From assembly GCF_030268085.1 (NCBI RefSeq), contig NZ_BSDE01000009.1, forward strand, positions 106,652 through 170,651: DNA of 64,000 nt, in the 5' to 3' direction. A model generated the notes under the pieces. It saw only the letters and a program-made list of their open reading frames with translations, did no database searches and was not told where the DNA came from. The stretch's first letter is position 1. Every line of letters starts with the position of its first letter. Positions 49,364 to 57,507 of the stretch are shown piece after piece. Source of the stretch: Geothrix limicola (GTDB taxonomy: Bacteria > Acidobacteriota > Holophagae > Holophagales > Holophagaceae). Both the position numbers and the translations under genes were made by a program.

Positions 49364-50224
49364 ATGAGCCATCGCACGATCCTCCCCGCCGACCTGAGCC
49401 CCATCGAGACCAACGCCCTGCTCTGTGGCGGCGTGGCCCCGCGCCCCATCGCACTCGCCTCCACATGCAGCGCGGAGGGCGTGCGGAACCTGTCGCCCTT
49501 CAGCTTCTTCAACGCCTTCGGATCGAATCCCCCGACCGTGGCCTTCGCGCCCAACCGCCGTGGTCGCGACGGCACGGTGAAGCACACCTACCTGAACGCC
49601 GTGGCCACGGGGGAATTCGTCATCGCGGCCGTGAGCCACGCGATGTTGCATCAGATGAATGTCGCCAGCGCCGAATGGCCCGATGGCGTCGACGAGTTCC
49701 CCAAGTGCGGCCTGACACCCGTGCCCGCGCTCCACGTGCAGCCCGCCCTCGTGGGCGAAAGCCCCTTCCAGATGGAGTGCCGACTGAAGCAGGTGGTGGA
49801 ACTGGGCGAAGGGCCCGGTTCCGGCCTCATGATCCTCGGCGAGGTGCTGGCCTTCCACGTGCGGGAGGATTGCTTCGTGGACGGCCTCCTGCACCCGGAC
49901 CGCCTCGACCTGGTGGGCCGAAACGGCGGCGCCTTCTACACCCGGGCCAGCGGTTCGGCGGTGTTCGAGGTGCCCAAGCCCGCCGGCAAGCCGCTGGGCT
50001 ACGACGCCCTGCCCGAGGCCCTGAAGCGAAGCCACGTCCTCACCGGCAACGACCTGGGCCAGTTGGCGAACAGCCCGAGCCTGCCGGACCTCACCTCCAT
50101 GACCCGAAAACCCGGCGACCCCCCCGCCGCGGCGGGCCTCGACCATGCCATCCGACGGGCCCTCGCCGCGGGTGACACGGGCGAGGCCTGGCGCCTGGTG
50201 GGGCTTCGCGTCACCGAGCGCTAA
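49364..50224 (+). CDS. Flavin reductase-like (DIM6/NTAB) protein
   Basis: 286 residues from ATG 49364 with GAGG upstream. The flavin-reductase split-barrel fold is recognised by PRPIALASTCSAEGVRNLSP and FSFFNAFGSNPPTVAFAPN, which bind FMN. Such proteins either reduce flavin for a monooxygenase or catalyse a flavin-dependent step themselves. Its 3' end overlaps the convergent hybrid kinase gene by 14 bases. Confidence 0.85.
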   Translation: MSHRTILPADLSPIETNALLCGGVAPRPIALASTCSAEGVRNLSPFSFFNAFGSNPPTVAFAPNRRGRDGTVKHTYLNAVATGEFVIAAVSHAMLHQMNVASAEWPDGVDEFPKCGLTPVPALHVQPALVGESPFQMECRLKQVVELGEGPGSGLMILGEVLAFHVREDCFVDGLLHPDRLDLVGRNGGAFYTRASGSAVFEVPKPAGKPLGYDALPEALKRSHVLTGNDLGQLANSPSLPDLTSMTRKPGDPPAAAGLDHAIRRALAAGDTGEAWRLVGLRVTER

Positions 50225-52568
50225 GGGCTGATTCGAAGTACTTCCGGAGATCCGCCATGCTGAAGGGTTTGGGCAGCAGGGTGACCAGGGGGTGGGCGGC
50301 GATGAGATCCAGGACATCCTGATCGGCCCGCCCCGTGGCGAGCAGGACGGGCAGGGTCGGACGCAGGACCCGCAAGCGGGGCAGGGTTCCGAGGCCCCCC
50401 AGCCCCGGCATGTTCATGTCCAGGATGATCGCGTCGAGCGGCAGGTCTCCTTCCAGTTTCTCAAGCGCCTCCTCGCCGCTCGACGCCGTGGTGACGGCAT
50501 GTCCCATCGCCTCCAGGAGGCATCTCACGGAGCCCAAAAACAGGTCGTCATCATCCACCAGGAGCACCCGGTGCCCCTCCTTGGGGGCCTCGGGCCGGGC
50601 CCCAGGCGGAAGCTCTTCGGCCTGAGTCGGAGCCGCGCAGGCGGGAAAGCGCATCTTCACGCAGGTGCCCCGGCCGGGTTCGCTCTGGATCTCCATCTCC
50701 CCATGGTGGGTCTTCACGGTGCTGTAGACCATGGAAAGCCCTAGCCCCGTTCCCTTGCCGTGTTCCTTGGTGGTGAAGAAAAGATCCATGGCCTTGTTGA
50801 GAACCTCCTTCGACATCCCGCAGCCCGTGTCTTCCACCGTGACTTCGACCCGGTCCCGGTCCAGGTTCCGGGTCCGGAGGGTGAGGGTGCCCTTCTCGGG
50901 CATGGCGTCCACGGCGTTGATGCAAAGGTTCATGAAGGCATGGGACAGGGCGTTGGCGTCGCCCCGGACGGGCCGCAGGTCGGCGCCCAGATCCAAGGCC
51001 AGGGACACCTTGGAGAGGGTGGTGTGCTCCAGGAGGCCCACCTCCTCCGACAATAGGGCGTTCAGATCCAGTTCCCGCTCTTCCGCCGGGCTTTGCCGTG
51101 CGAAATCCAGCAGGCCCCGGACGACCTTGCCACCCCGGAGGGCCGCCTTGGAAATGGTTTGAAAGGCCTGGTGGGCGGGACTTCCCGGGGGCTGGGATTC
51201 CAGGTTGGCGGAGGCCAGGCCAAGGATGGCGCCCAGCACGTTGTTCATGTCATGGGCGATGCCCCCGGCCAGGCTGCCCAGGCTCTCCATTTTCTGGGCT
51301 TGATGTAGGTGGGCTTCGAGGTTGTGTTTGGCTTCCTCGTTGCGTTTGCGTTCGGTGATGTCACTGACGATCACCATCACGCCGATGATCTCGCCCTTCG
51401 AATCGCGGAAGGGGGAGCAGGAATTGCTCGTCCACCCCCGTTTTCCCGTCAGGGGAAGCTCGTAGGGCCATTCGAGGGGCTGGACCGATTCCCCGGCCAG
51501 GACCCGTTCCAGGCAGGCCAGCAGTCCCGTTTCTTGCAGGAAGGGGAAGACCTCCATGGGATGCCTACCCACCACCTCGCTGGCGGGAACGCCCGTCAAG
51601 CCCTCCATGAAGGGATTCCACTCCAGGTAGCGCAGATCCCGGCCGTGGACGATGATCCCCTCCTGAGCGCACCGGATGACCTGATCATTGAACTGGTGCG
51701 CCTCGCGAAGGGCCGCCTCCACCCGCTTCCGTTCACTGATATGCCGGCGCAGGCGCCAAAGGCTGGTGGCCCCGCCCAAGCCCAGAAGCAGACACAATCC
51801 GGCCAGGGCCAGGGTCCATGGGCGCCCCTGGACCGGATGGAGACGGCTCGCCCGCAGGGAGAGCCCCTGACCCGGGGGCGTCAAGTCCACCACCCGGCGC
51901 GGCGTGGAAGGATCCGCCGGCTGGTCCGGCGGGGCCTCTGCCAGGAGACTGCCTGCCGCATCCACCAATTCCAGTTTGACGGCAGCGCTGTGCGAAGGGG
52001 GAACGCCCGCCTTCAGGAGCCTTTCCGTCGAGTAGACCCCCGCGAACAGCCCCAGGAACCGCCCCTCTTCGAACACGGGCACCCACACCTCGAAGGAGGG
52101 ACGGCCCTGGATGGCCTCGAAGGGCTTCGTGTACTGGGGAATCCGGAGCCCCGCCGCCAGTTCTGCGGCCCGTTTGGGTTCCGGGAGTGAGAGCCGCAGG
52201 CCCAGGATCTGCTCGTTGCCCGCCCGCGGCGCCACGTCCTGAATGATGAAGGCGGCGTCCACCCAGGTCACATTGATCAGTTCCGGATGGGTGGCGATGT
52301 AGGAGGCCGCGCGCTTCTGGAAGCCCGCCTCGGTCAACGCGCCGTGCCCGCGTTCCTCCGCGAGGAGCAGCAGGTAGTTCTCGTTTCCCTTCAGTCTGAA
52401 CTCGATCCCCTTTTGCGCGGCCTCCGCACTGGCGGACAGGGTCACTCCCGCCCGACGGCTTTCTTCGGTGAGGGTGCGCCAGGTCAGCAACCCGATGGCG
52501 GCCAGGAGGATCAGGGCCAGGAGCAGCAAGTGCGTGGTGGGCCCTGATCGGCTGGTCTTCGTAGCCAT
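50211..52568 (-). CDS. Hybrid sensor histidine kinase with PAS and receiver domains
   Basis: 785 residues. Membrane helix ~12-30, extracytoplasmic CHASE/Cache-like sensor (~35-250), second helix (~255-278), PAS (~300-420), HisKA with His in GGIAHDMNNVLGA, HATPase (VEDTGCGMS, GTGLGLSMVY), then a C-terminal receiver with phospho-acceptor Asp in IILDMNMPGLGG. The receiver probably ends the phosphorelay in cis or passes it to an Hpt protein not seen here. GGAG precedes ATG 52568. Ligand unknown. Confidence 0.93.
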   Translation of the reverse strand: MATKTSRSGPTTHLLLLALILLAAIGLLTWRTLTEESRRAGVTLSASAEAAQKGIEFRLKGNENYLLLLAEERGHGALTEAGFQKRAASYIATHPELINVTWVDAAFIIQDVAPRAGNEQILGLRLSLPEPKRAAELAAGLRIPQYTKPFEAIQGRPSFEVWVPVFEEGRFLGLFAGVYSTERLLKAGVPPSHSAAVKLELVDAAGSLLAEAPPDQPADPSTPRRVVDLTPPGQGLSLRASRLHPVQGRPWTLALAGLCLLLGLGGATSLWRLRRHISERKRVEAALREAHQFNDQVIRCAQEGIIVHGRDLRYLEWNPFMEGLTGVPASEVVGRHPMEVFPFLQETGLLACLERVLAGESVQPLEWPYELPLTGKRGWTSNSCSPFRDSKGEIIGVMVIVSDITERKRNEEAKHNLEAHLHQAQKMESLGSLAGGIAHDMNNVLGAILGLASANLESQPPGSPAHQAFQTISKAALRGGKVVRGLLDFARQSPAEERELDLNALLSEEVGLLEHTTLSKVSLALDLGADLRPVRGDANALSHAFMNLCINAVDAMPEKGTLTLRTRNLDRDRVEVTVEDTGCGMSKEVLNKAMDLFFTTKEHGKGTGLGLSMVYSTVKTHHGEMEIQSEPGRGTCVKMRFPACAAPTQAEELPPGARPEAPKEGHRVLLVDDDDLFLGSVRCLLEAMGHAVTTASSGEEALEKLEGDLPLDAIILDMNMPGLGGLGTLPRLRVLRPTLPVLLATGRADQDVLDLIAAHPLVTLLPKPFSMADLRKYFESALSAR

Positions 52569-52597
52569 GGAGGCTCCAGAGGGTTGACCAGAGGCTA

Positions 52598-53533
52598 CTA
52601 GGGTTTGCTTTCAAAGGGGGGCGTAAGCGCGGAAGGAGCGCCACTCCCCGCCTCGCGGTGATGCACCACCCGCTGGGCGTAGGGAATCTCGATGCCCGCC
52701 TCCCGGAAGGCCACCACGATGCTTCGGCGCAGTTCGCGCGCCACGTCCCACTGGGCGCCGGGTGCCGTTTTCGTGAGGGTGCGAACGACAAAGCCGTTGG
52801 GGCTGAACGATTCGATGCCCTTCACCTCCAGCACTTCGAGGGCCTGATAGGGCCGGTCCTCGTGCAGCTTCTGACCCACCTTCTTCAGAACTTCGAACAC
52901 CTGGTCGGGATCGGCGCCGAATCCCACTTCCACATCCACCAGGGCCCGGGCGAAATCCTTGGACAGCACGACCACCCGATTGATGGAACCGTTAGGTACG
53001 AAGTGGGCGCGGCCCTCGGAATCGCGCAACTGGGTGATGCGCAAGGTCATGCGCTCCACCACTCCAGCATTCTTGTCATCCAGGTTGATGATGTCGCCCA
53101 CGCCGAACTGGTTCTCCATGAGCAGGAAGAAGCCGCTGATGACGTCCTTCACGAGGCTTTGCGCGCCGAAGCCCAGGGCCACGCCCGCCACGCCCGCGCC
53201 GGCCACCAGGGGGCCGATGTTGACGCCGAATTCCTGCAGCGTCATCAGCAGGAAGAAGGCCACCACCACCACGCGCGCGGCATTGGTGAGCACGGATCCC
53301 AGGGTCTCGGCCCGGCGCTCGGCATCCGAGGTCACCTCGTCGTTGCCGTCGTCCACGGCGCGGCGCACCGCCCGGGTCACCAGCTTCACCGCCCCCAGGA
53401 TGGCCATGCTGGCCGCCGCCACCAGCAGCAGGTGGGAGAGCCGCGACCAGCCCGAGCTCTGCATCCAGTCCAGCAACCCCTTCAGGCGCTCTGGAGCCTG
53501 CATCAAACCCGCCATGCCCGCCGACCTTTCCAT
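52598..53533 (-). CDS. MscS-family mechanosensitive channel
   Basis: 311 residues from ATG 53533 (TGGAGA upstream). Three membrane helices; the pore helix contains AGAGVAGVALGFGAQSLVKD, the MscS hallmark, followed by the beta domain (FFLLMENQFGVGDIINL, FVPNGSI) and the C-terminal alpha/beta domain. It releases solutes during hypo-osmotic shock from the inner membrane. It ends 29 bases before the hybrid kinase gene. Confidence 0.93.
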   Translation of the reverse strand: MERSAGMAGLMQAPERLKGLLDWMQSSGWSRLSHLLLVAAASMAILGAVKLVTRAVRRAVDDGNDEVTSDAERRAETLGSVLTNAARVVVVAFFLLMTLQEFGVNIGPLVAGAGVAGVALGFGAQSLVKDVISGFFLLMENQFGVGDIINLDDKNAGVVERMTLRITQLRDSEGRAHFVPNGSINRVVVLSKDFARALVDVEVGFGADPDQVFEVLKKVGQKLHEDRPYQALEVLEVKGIESFSPNGFVVRTLTKTAPGAQWDVARELRRSIVVAFREAGIEIPYAQRVVHHREAGSGAPSALTPPFESKP

Positions 53534-53641
53534 GCGCGTCTCCAGGCACCAGCCTAGCAAATCCAGCCTCACCAAAACGTGCCGCCCCATGACAACAAAG
53601 GCGACCCAAAGGGTTTATGAAAGAATTTGATTTATCGATTT

Positions 53642-53685
53642 TTGACGCTTTTTTCTATTCACGGGCAAAATTTGCGACCTAGAAT
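53642..53685 (+). promoter_or_regulatory. AT-rich promoter with a palindrome between the hexamers
   Basis: A strikingly AT-rich tract in GC-rich surroundings. TTCACG (53658-53663), 16 bases, then TAGAAT (53680-53685) form a candidate promoter; TTGACG (53642-53647) is an alternative -35. A palindrome GCAAA-A-TTTGC (53665-53675) sits in the spacer, where a repressor could bind. A short ORF follows. Confidence 0.5.
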
Positions 53686-53716
53686 GAGGGTTCTCGATTC
53701 GACCCAGAGGTGTCCC

Positions 53717-53833
53717 ATGGCCAATGGCGTTTCCCTCGACCGGCGCAAGCATCGCGGACCCTTCCGCATTTTGCACATGAACTTCGCGGATTTCGTGAAG
53801 CGGTTCTTCCTGCGGGGCGCCCTGCGGCGTTAG
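53717..53833 (+). CDS. Possible small basic protein, 38 residues
   Basis: ATG 53717 has an AGAGGTG ribosome site and lies about 30 bases after the promoter-like hexamers. The 38-residue product is rich in Arg and Lys and carries an amphipathic FADFVKRFFLRGALRR end. It could be a small membrane-interacting or RNA-binding peptide, or a leader. A G/C hairpin follows the stop. No family is recognised, so this is a candidate only. Confidence 0.4.
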   Translation: MANGVSLDRRKHRGPFRILHMNFADFVKRFFLRGALRR

Positions 53834-53860
53834 GGCCCTACGACGGGCCTTCCGGGGTTC

Positions 53861-55087
53861 CTACTTCCAGCTGGCCCAGTAGTTCAGATTCTCCACCGCC
53901 CCCGCGGCCGGGGTGGCCTTGAGCGGGCGGAACGTGTCCACCATGACGGCCACCTCGTCGGTGCGATCCTTGGTGCGGCTGAGGGGGATGGCCTTGGGAT
54001 GGGGCCCGTGGTGGATGCCCTGGGGATGCCAGGTCACCATGCCCGCGCCGATGCCGTCTCTCGAGAAGAAATGGCCGTCGCTGTAGAACAGCACTTCGTC
54101 GTAGTCGATGTTGCTGTGGAAGAAGGGCACGCGCATGGCGCCCTCCTCCTCCTCGAAGGGCCGGGGCAGGAAGGAGCAGATGACGAAGTTGTTGGCTAGA
54201 AAAGTGGAATGGGCGCTGGGCGGCAGGTGGTAGCGCGCGCTGACGACCGGGCGAATGTCCTTGACGTTGATGCGCCAGACCGTGAGGTCGCCCTTCCAGC
54301 CCACCACGTCCAGCGGGTTGAAGGGGTAGTAGACCTTCGTGATCTCGTTCTCGCGCTTGATGTGGATGGCCCACTCACGAGGCCCCTCCTGGGCCTCGCC
54401 CTTCGGGCCATCCTGCGGACGGTGGCCCTCGGCTCCTGCCTCGGGCTCGCGCGGGCCACCTTCTGGCGTCGCGTCGTAGGGCTCCAGCTCCGGCGTATCG
54501 AGCATGGCCGGGTCGAAGATGGCGTTGGGCCCCAGCTGGTTGCGATCGGGAATCGTGACCTCGCTGAAGCTTTCGATGAGCAGGTAGCGCTGTTCGGAAT
54601 GGTCGGGCAGGAAACGGTACGTGGTGCCCCGCGGGATCACCAGGTAGTCGCCCTTGGCGTAGGTGAGCGCGCCGAAGGTGGTCTCCAGCTTCCCGCTCCC
54701 GGCGTGGATGTAGTAGACGTCGTCGCCATCGGCATTGCGGTAGAAGAAATCCATGGCGGAGGGCGCCACCCAGTGCAGGGCCACGTCCGAGTTGTGCAGG
54801 ATGCAGATGGGCGCGAAGGCGGCCTCGGTGGAGCCGAACATGGAGGCGCGGATGGCCTCGTCTCCTGAAGGCGCCAATCCGTTCAGATCGTAGCTGTGGG
54901 GGCGTAGGGGGCCCTCGATGCGCGTCCAGTCCGTGACGGGATGCAGGCGATAGAGGTGCGTGGTGCGCCCGTAGAAGCCCTTCCGGGCGTGTTCTTCCTC
55001 GAACGTGCCTGCGGGCAGGTCCACGTGCGCCTGTCGTGAGTGCAGGCCCTTGCGCAGGGGGAAGAGCGGCGTTTCCTTCTTCGACAT
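53861..55087 (-). CDS. Homogentisate 1,2-dioxygenase family protein, paralogue with acidic linker
   Basis: 408 residues, two-cupin homogentisate dioxygenase fold. N-terminal half: YYIHAGSGKLETTFG and YLVIPRGTTYRF. C-terminal half: FFHSNIDYDEVLFY and HPQGIHHGPHP, which should include the iron-binding His and Glu residues. It has a ~45-residue Glu/Pro/Gly-rich insertion between the two cupins (around residues 190-235) that the neighbour at 55261 lacks. It might act on homogentisate or a related hydroquinone. It is divergent from the other copy, with a perfect dyad between them. Confidence 0.85.
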   Translation of the reverse strand: MSKKETPLFPLRKGLHSRQAHVDLPAGTFEEEHARKGFYGRTTHLYRLHPVTDWTRIEGPLRPHSYDLNGLAPSGDEAIRASMFGSTEAAFAPICILHNSDVALHWVAPSAMDFFYRNADGDDVYYIHAGSGKLETTFGALTYAKGDYLVIPRGTTYRFLPDHSEQRYLLIESFSEVTIPDRNQLGPNAIFDPAMLDTPELEPYDATPEGGPREPEAGAEGHRPQDGPKGEAQEGPREWAIHIKRENEITKVYYPFNPLDVVGWKGDLTVWRINVKDIRPVVSARYHLPPSAHSTFLANNFVICSFLPRPFEEEEGAMRVPFFHSNIDYDEVLFYSDGHFFSRDGIGAGMVTWHPQGIHHGPHPKAIPLSRTKDRTDEVAVMVDTFRPLKATPAAGAVENLNYWASWK

Positions 55088-55167
55088 GGCGACCTCGGAG
55101 GTCTCCCATTATCTCCAAAATTGAGTTTAATCCCCAGCGGAGCCCCAGAGAACCTCCTGTTCGGGTC

Positions 55168-55192
55168 ACATGATCGCCTCTTTCGATCATGT
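55168..55192. promoter_or_regulatory. Candidate operator between divergent dioxygenase genes
   Basis: A perfect nine-base dyad, ACATGATCG (55168-55176) and CGATCATGT (55184-55192), with a seven-base spacer. It lies between the two divergent genes and overlaps the region expected for the -35 of the plus-strand gene (TATGCT downstream). A dimeric regulator could control both directions. Confidence 0.55.
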
Positions 55193-55260
55193 TCATCCAA
55201 TCCCTATGCTTTCTATGCCTGCGCCCCTTCCGCACCCTGGAAACAACTCCAGGGGTGCCC

Positions 55261-56346
55261 ATGCAGTTCCGAAAAGGCCTTACCAGCGTGCAGGCGCATG
55301 TGGACGTGCCCGAAGGCCTCTTCGAAGAGGAATACGCCCGCAACGGCTTCTTCGGCCGCACGAGCCACCTCTACCGCAGCCAGCCTCCCGTGGGGTGGAC
55401 GGACATCGACGGCGACCTGCGGCCTGAGGCTTTGCGCGTGCTCGACCTCGCAGGCCTGGGCGAGGGCGGCTACTGGAAGGGCCGCGTGGCCTTCCTCGAG
55501 AACGAAGACGTCGTCATCTCCCTCACCATGCTGCGCGAGGCCATGCCCGCCTACGTTCGAAATGCCGACGGCGACGAGGTCCACTTCGTGCACAAGGGCG
55601 CGGGCGAATTGGAAACGGACTTCGGTCCGCTGAACTACGAGGCGGGCGACTACCTCGTGATCCCGCGGGGCACGGTCTACCGGTACACGCCGTCGGATAC
55701 CACCTCGCTGCTCATCGTCGAAGCCTTCAGCGAGGTCGGCATCCCTGATCGCGGCATGCTGGGTCGTCACGCGCTCTTCGATACGGATGTCATCAAGACG
55801 CCCGATCCCGCGCCGCGCGAAGGGGGCCCCTTCCAGCTGGAGATCAAGCGCCTGGGCCGCATCACGACGGTCACCTACCCCTTCAACCCCATCAACACCG
55901 TGGGCTGGAAGGGCGATCTCACGGTCTGGCAGCTCAACCTGCGCGACATCCGGCCCGTCATGAGCGAACGCTACCACCTGCCGCCCAGCGCCCACTCCAC
56001 CTGGATCATGCGCAACGCCGTCATCTGCTCCTTCCTGCCCCGCAGCCTGGAGAACGGCGACCCCGGCGCCATGAAAGTGCCCTTCTTCCACAGCAACATC
56101 GACTTCGACGAAGTGCTCTTCTACCACGACGGCGAGTTCTTCAGCCGCGCCGGCATCGAACCCGGCATGGTGACCTTCCACGCCCAGGGCATCCACCACG
56201 GTCCCCACCCCAAGGCCATCGAAGCCGCGAAAACCAAGACCTTCACCAATGAGAAGGCCGTGATGATCGACACCCGCAACCCCCTCCAGCTCACCGAGGC
56301 CGGCCGCAGCGTCGCCATGGCGGACTACTGGAAGAGCTGGATGTAG
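55261..56346 (+). CDS. hmgA: Homogentisate 1,2-dioxygenase
   Basis: 361 residues from ATG 55261 (AGGGGTG upstream). Same two-cupin fold as its divergent paralogue, without the acidic linker: FVHKGAGELETDFG, YLVIPRGTVYRYTP, FFHSNIDFDEVLFY, HAQGIHHGPHP. It opens the homogentisate ring to maleylacetoacetate. hpd follows eight bases later, so this copy is the better candidate for the pathway enzyme. The ORF could be extended upstream to 55189, but that part looks non-coding. Confidence 0.9.
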   Translation: MQFRKGLTSVQAHVDVPEGLFEEEYARNGFFGRTSHLYRSQPPVGWTDIDGDLRPEALRVLDLAGLGEGGYWKGRVAFLENEDVVISLTMLREAMPAYVRNADGDEVHFVHKGAGELETDFGPLNYEAGDYLVIPRGTVYRYTPSDTTSLLIVEAFSEVGIPDRGMLGRHALFDTDVIKTPDPAPREGGPFQLEIKRLGRITTVTYPFNPINTVGWKGDLTVWQLNLRDIRPVMSERYHLPPSAHSTWIMRNAVICSFLPRSLENGDPGAMKVPFFHSNIDFDEVLFYHDGEFFSRAGIEPGMVTFHAQGIHHGPHPKAIEAAKTKTFTNEKAVMIDTRNPLQLTEAGRSVAMADYWKSWM

Positions 56347-56354
56347 GAGGCCCC

Positions 56355-57386
56355 ATGACGACTCAGCCCAACCCCCTCGGCCTCCGCGGCATCGAGTTCA
56401 CGGAGTTCTGCGGCCCCAGCACCACGGAACTGGAGCGGCTCTTCCTCGCCTTCGGCTTTTCGCGCACCCATCAGCATCCCGCCAAGCGCATCACCTGCTA
56501 CCGGCAGAACGACATCACCTTCCTGCTCAACGACGAGGCGACGGGCTTCTCCCGCGCCTTCGCACAGAAGCACGGGCCGGCCATCTCCAGCATGGGCTGG
56601 CGCGTAGACGACGCCGTCTTCGCCCACGCGGAAGCCCTCCGCCGCGGCGCGCGGAACGCCGAGGCCCAGGATCTGCCCTACCCCGCCATCCATGGCATCG
56701 GGGATAGCCTCATCTACTTCATCGACCGTTTCGGCGCCCGGGGCAGCCTCTACGACACGGACTTCGCGCCTCACCCGGATCCGCTCCACCAGTCCGACAA
56801 GGGCTTCCTCGCCGTCGATCACCTCACCAACAACGTGCCGCCCGGCACCATGGAGCAATGGGCCGACTTCTACAAGCAGGTCTTCGGCTTCTTCGAGGTG
56901 CGCTACTTCGACATCAAGGGCATGAAGACGGGCCTCACCTCGTACGCCCTGCGCTCACCCGATGGCAGCTTCTGCATCCCCATCAACCAGCCCAAGTCCG
57001 ACAAGGATCAGATCGCCGAGTACCTGCGCGAGTACGACGGCCCCGGCGTCCAGCACCTGGCCTTCGCCACCCGCGACATCCTCGCCTCCCTCGACGCCAT
57101 GCGGGACACGCCCATCGAAACCCTCGACATCGATCCCGACTACTACGCCGAGGTCTTCCAGCGCGTGCCCGGCGTGCGCGAGGATCCCCAGCGCATCCAG
57201 GCCCACAAGGTGCTGGTGGACGGCAACGAGAACGGCTACCTGCTGCAGATCTTCACGAAGAACATCATCGGCCCCATCTTCATCGAGATCATCCAGCGCG
57301 AGAACGACCTGGGCTTCGGCGAAGGCAACTTCACCGCCCTCTTCCGCTCCATCGAACGCGACCAGCAGCGCCGCGGCGTGATCTGA
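56355..57386 (+). CDS. hpd: 4-hydroxyphenylpyruvate dioxygenase
   Basis: 343 residues, tandem vicinal-oxygen-chelate fold. Fe(II) ligands are visible as His156 (VDHLTNN), His234 (GVQHLAF) and Glu311 (IFIEIIQR), followed by the NDLGFGEGNFTALFRSIE C-terminal helix that closes over the active site. It converts 4-hydroxyphenylpyruvate to homogentisate. It forms an operon with hmgA, giving two consecutive steps of tyrosine degradation; an FAH-family gene is 8 kb away. Confidence 0.97.
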   Translation: MTTQPNPLGLRGIEFTEFCGPSTTELERLFLAFGFSRTHQHPAKRITCYRQNDITFLLNDEATGFSRAFAQKHGPAISSMGWRVDDAVFAHAEALRRGARNAEAQDLPYPAIHGIGDSLIYFIDRFGARGSLYDTDFAPHPDPLHQSDKGFLAVDHLTNNVPPGTMEQWADFYKQVFGFFEVRYFDIKGMKTGLTSYALRSPDGSFCIPINQPKSDKDQIAEYLREYDGPGVQHLAFATRDILASLDAMRDTPIETLDIDPDYYAEVFQRVPGVREDPQRIQAHKVLVDGNENGYLLQIFTKNIIGPIFIEIIQRENDLGFGEGNFTALFRSIERDQQRRGVI

Positions 57387-57393
57387 AAAACCC

Positions 57394-57499
57394 GAACCGC
57401 GAATGGCGCGAAAATGCCCTTCGGGCACGCGAATAAAAGCAACAGACTTACTTTCTTTCTTTCTTCTTTATTCGCGCCCATTCGCGTCATTCGCGGTTC
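57394..57499. repeat. Dispersed inverted-repeat hairpin element, copy 2
   Basis: GAACCGCGAATGGCGCGAA on the left faces CGCGTCATTCGCGGTTC on the right, with a GCCC-TTC-GGGC sub-hairpin in the left arm and a T/C-rich centre. It matches copy 1 (3694-3805) in the arms but not the centre, and in the opposite orientation. It fills the gap between the convergent hpd and POT transporter genes. Confidence 0.8.
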
Positions 57500-57507
57500 A
57501 TCTTTTT

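Noticed and set aside
54375..55361. Minus-strand ORF across the divergent dioxygenase promoter
   Set aside because: Out of frame with the paralogue and crosses the promoter and dyad; no recognisable domain.
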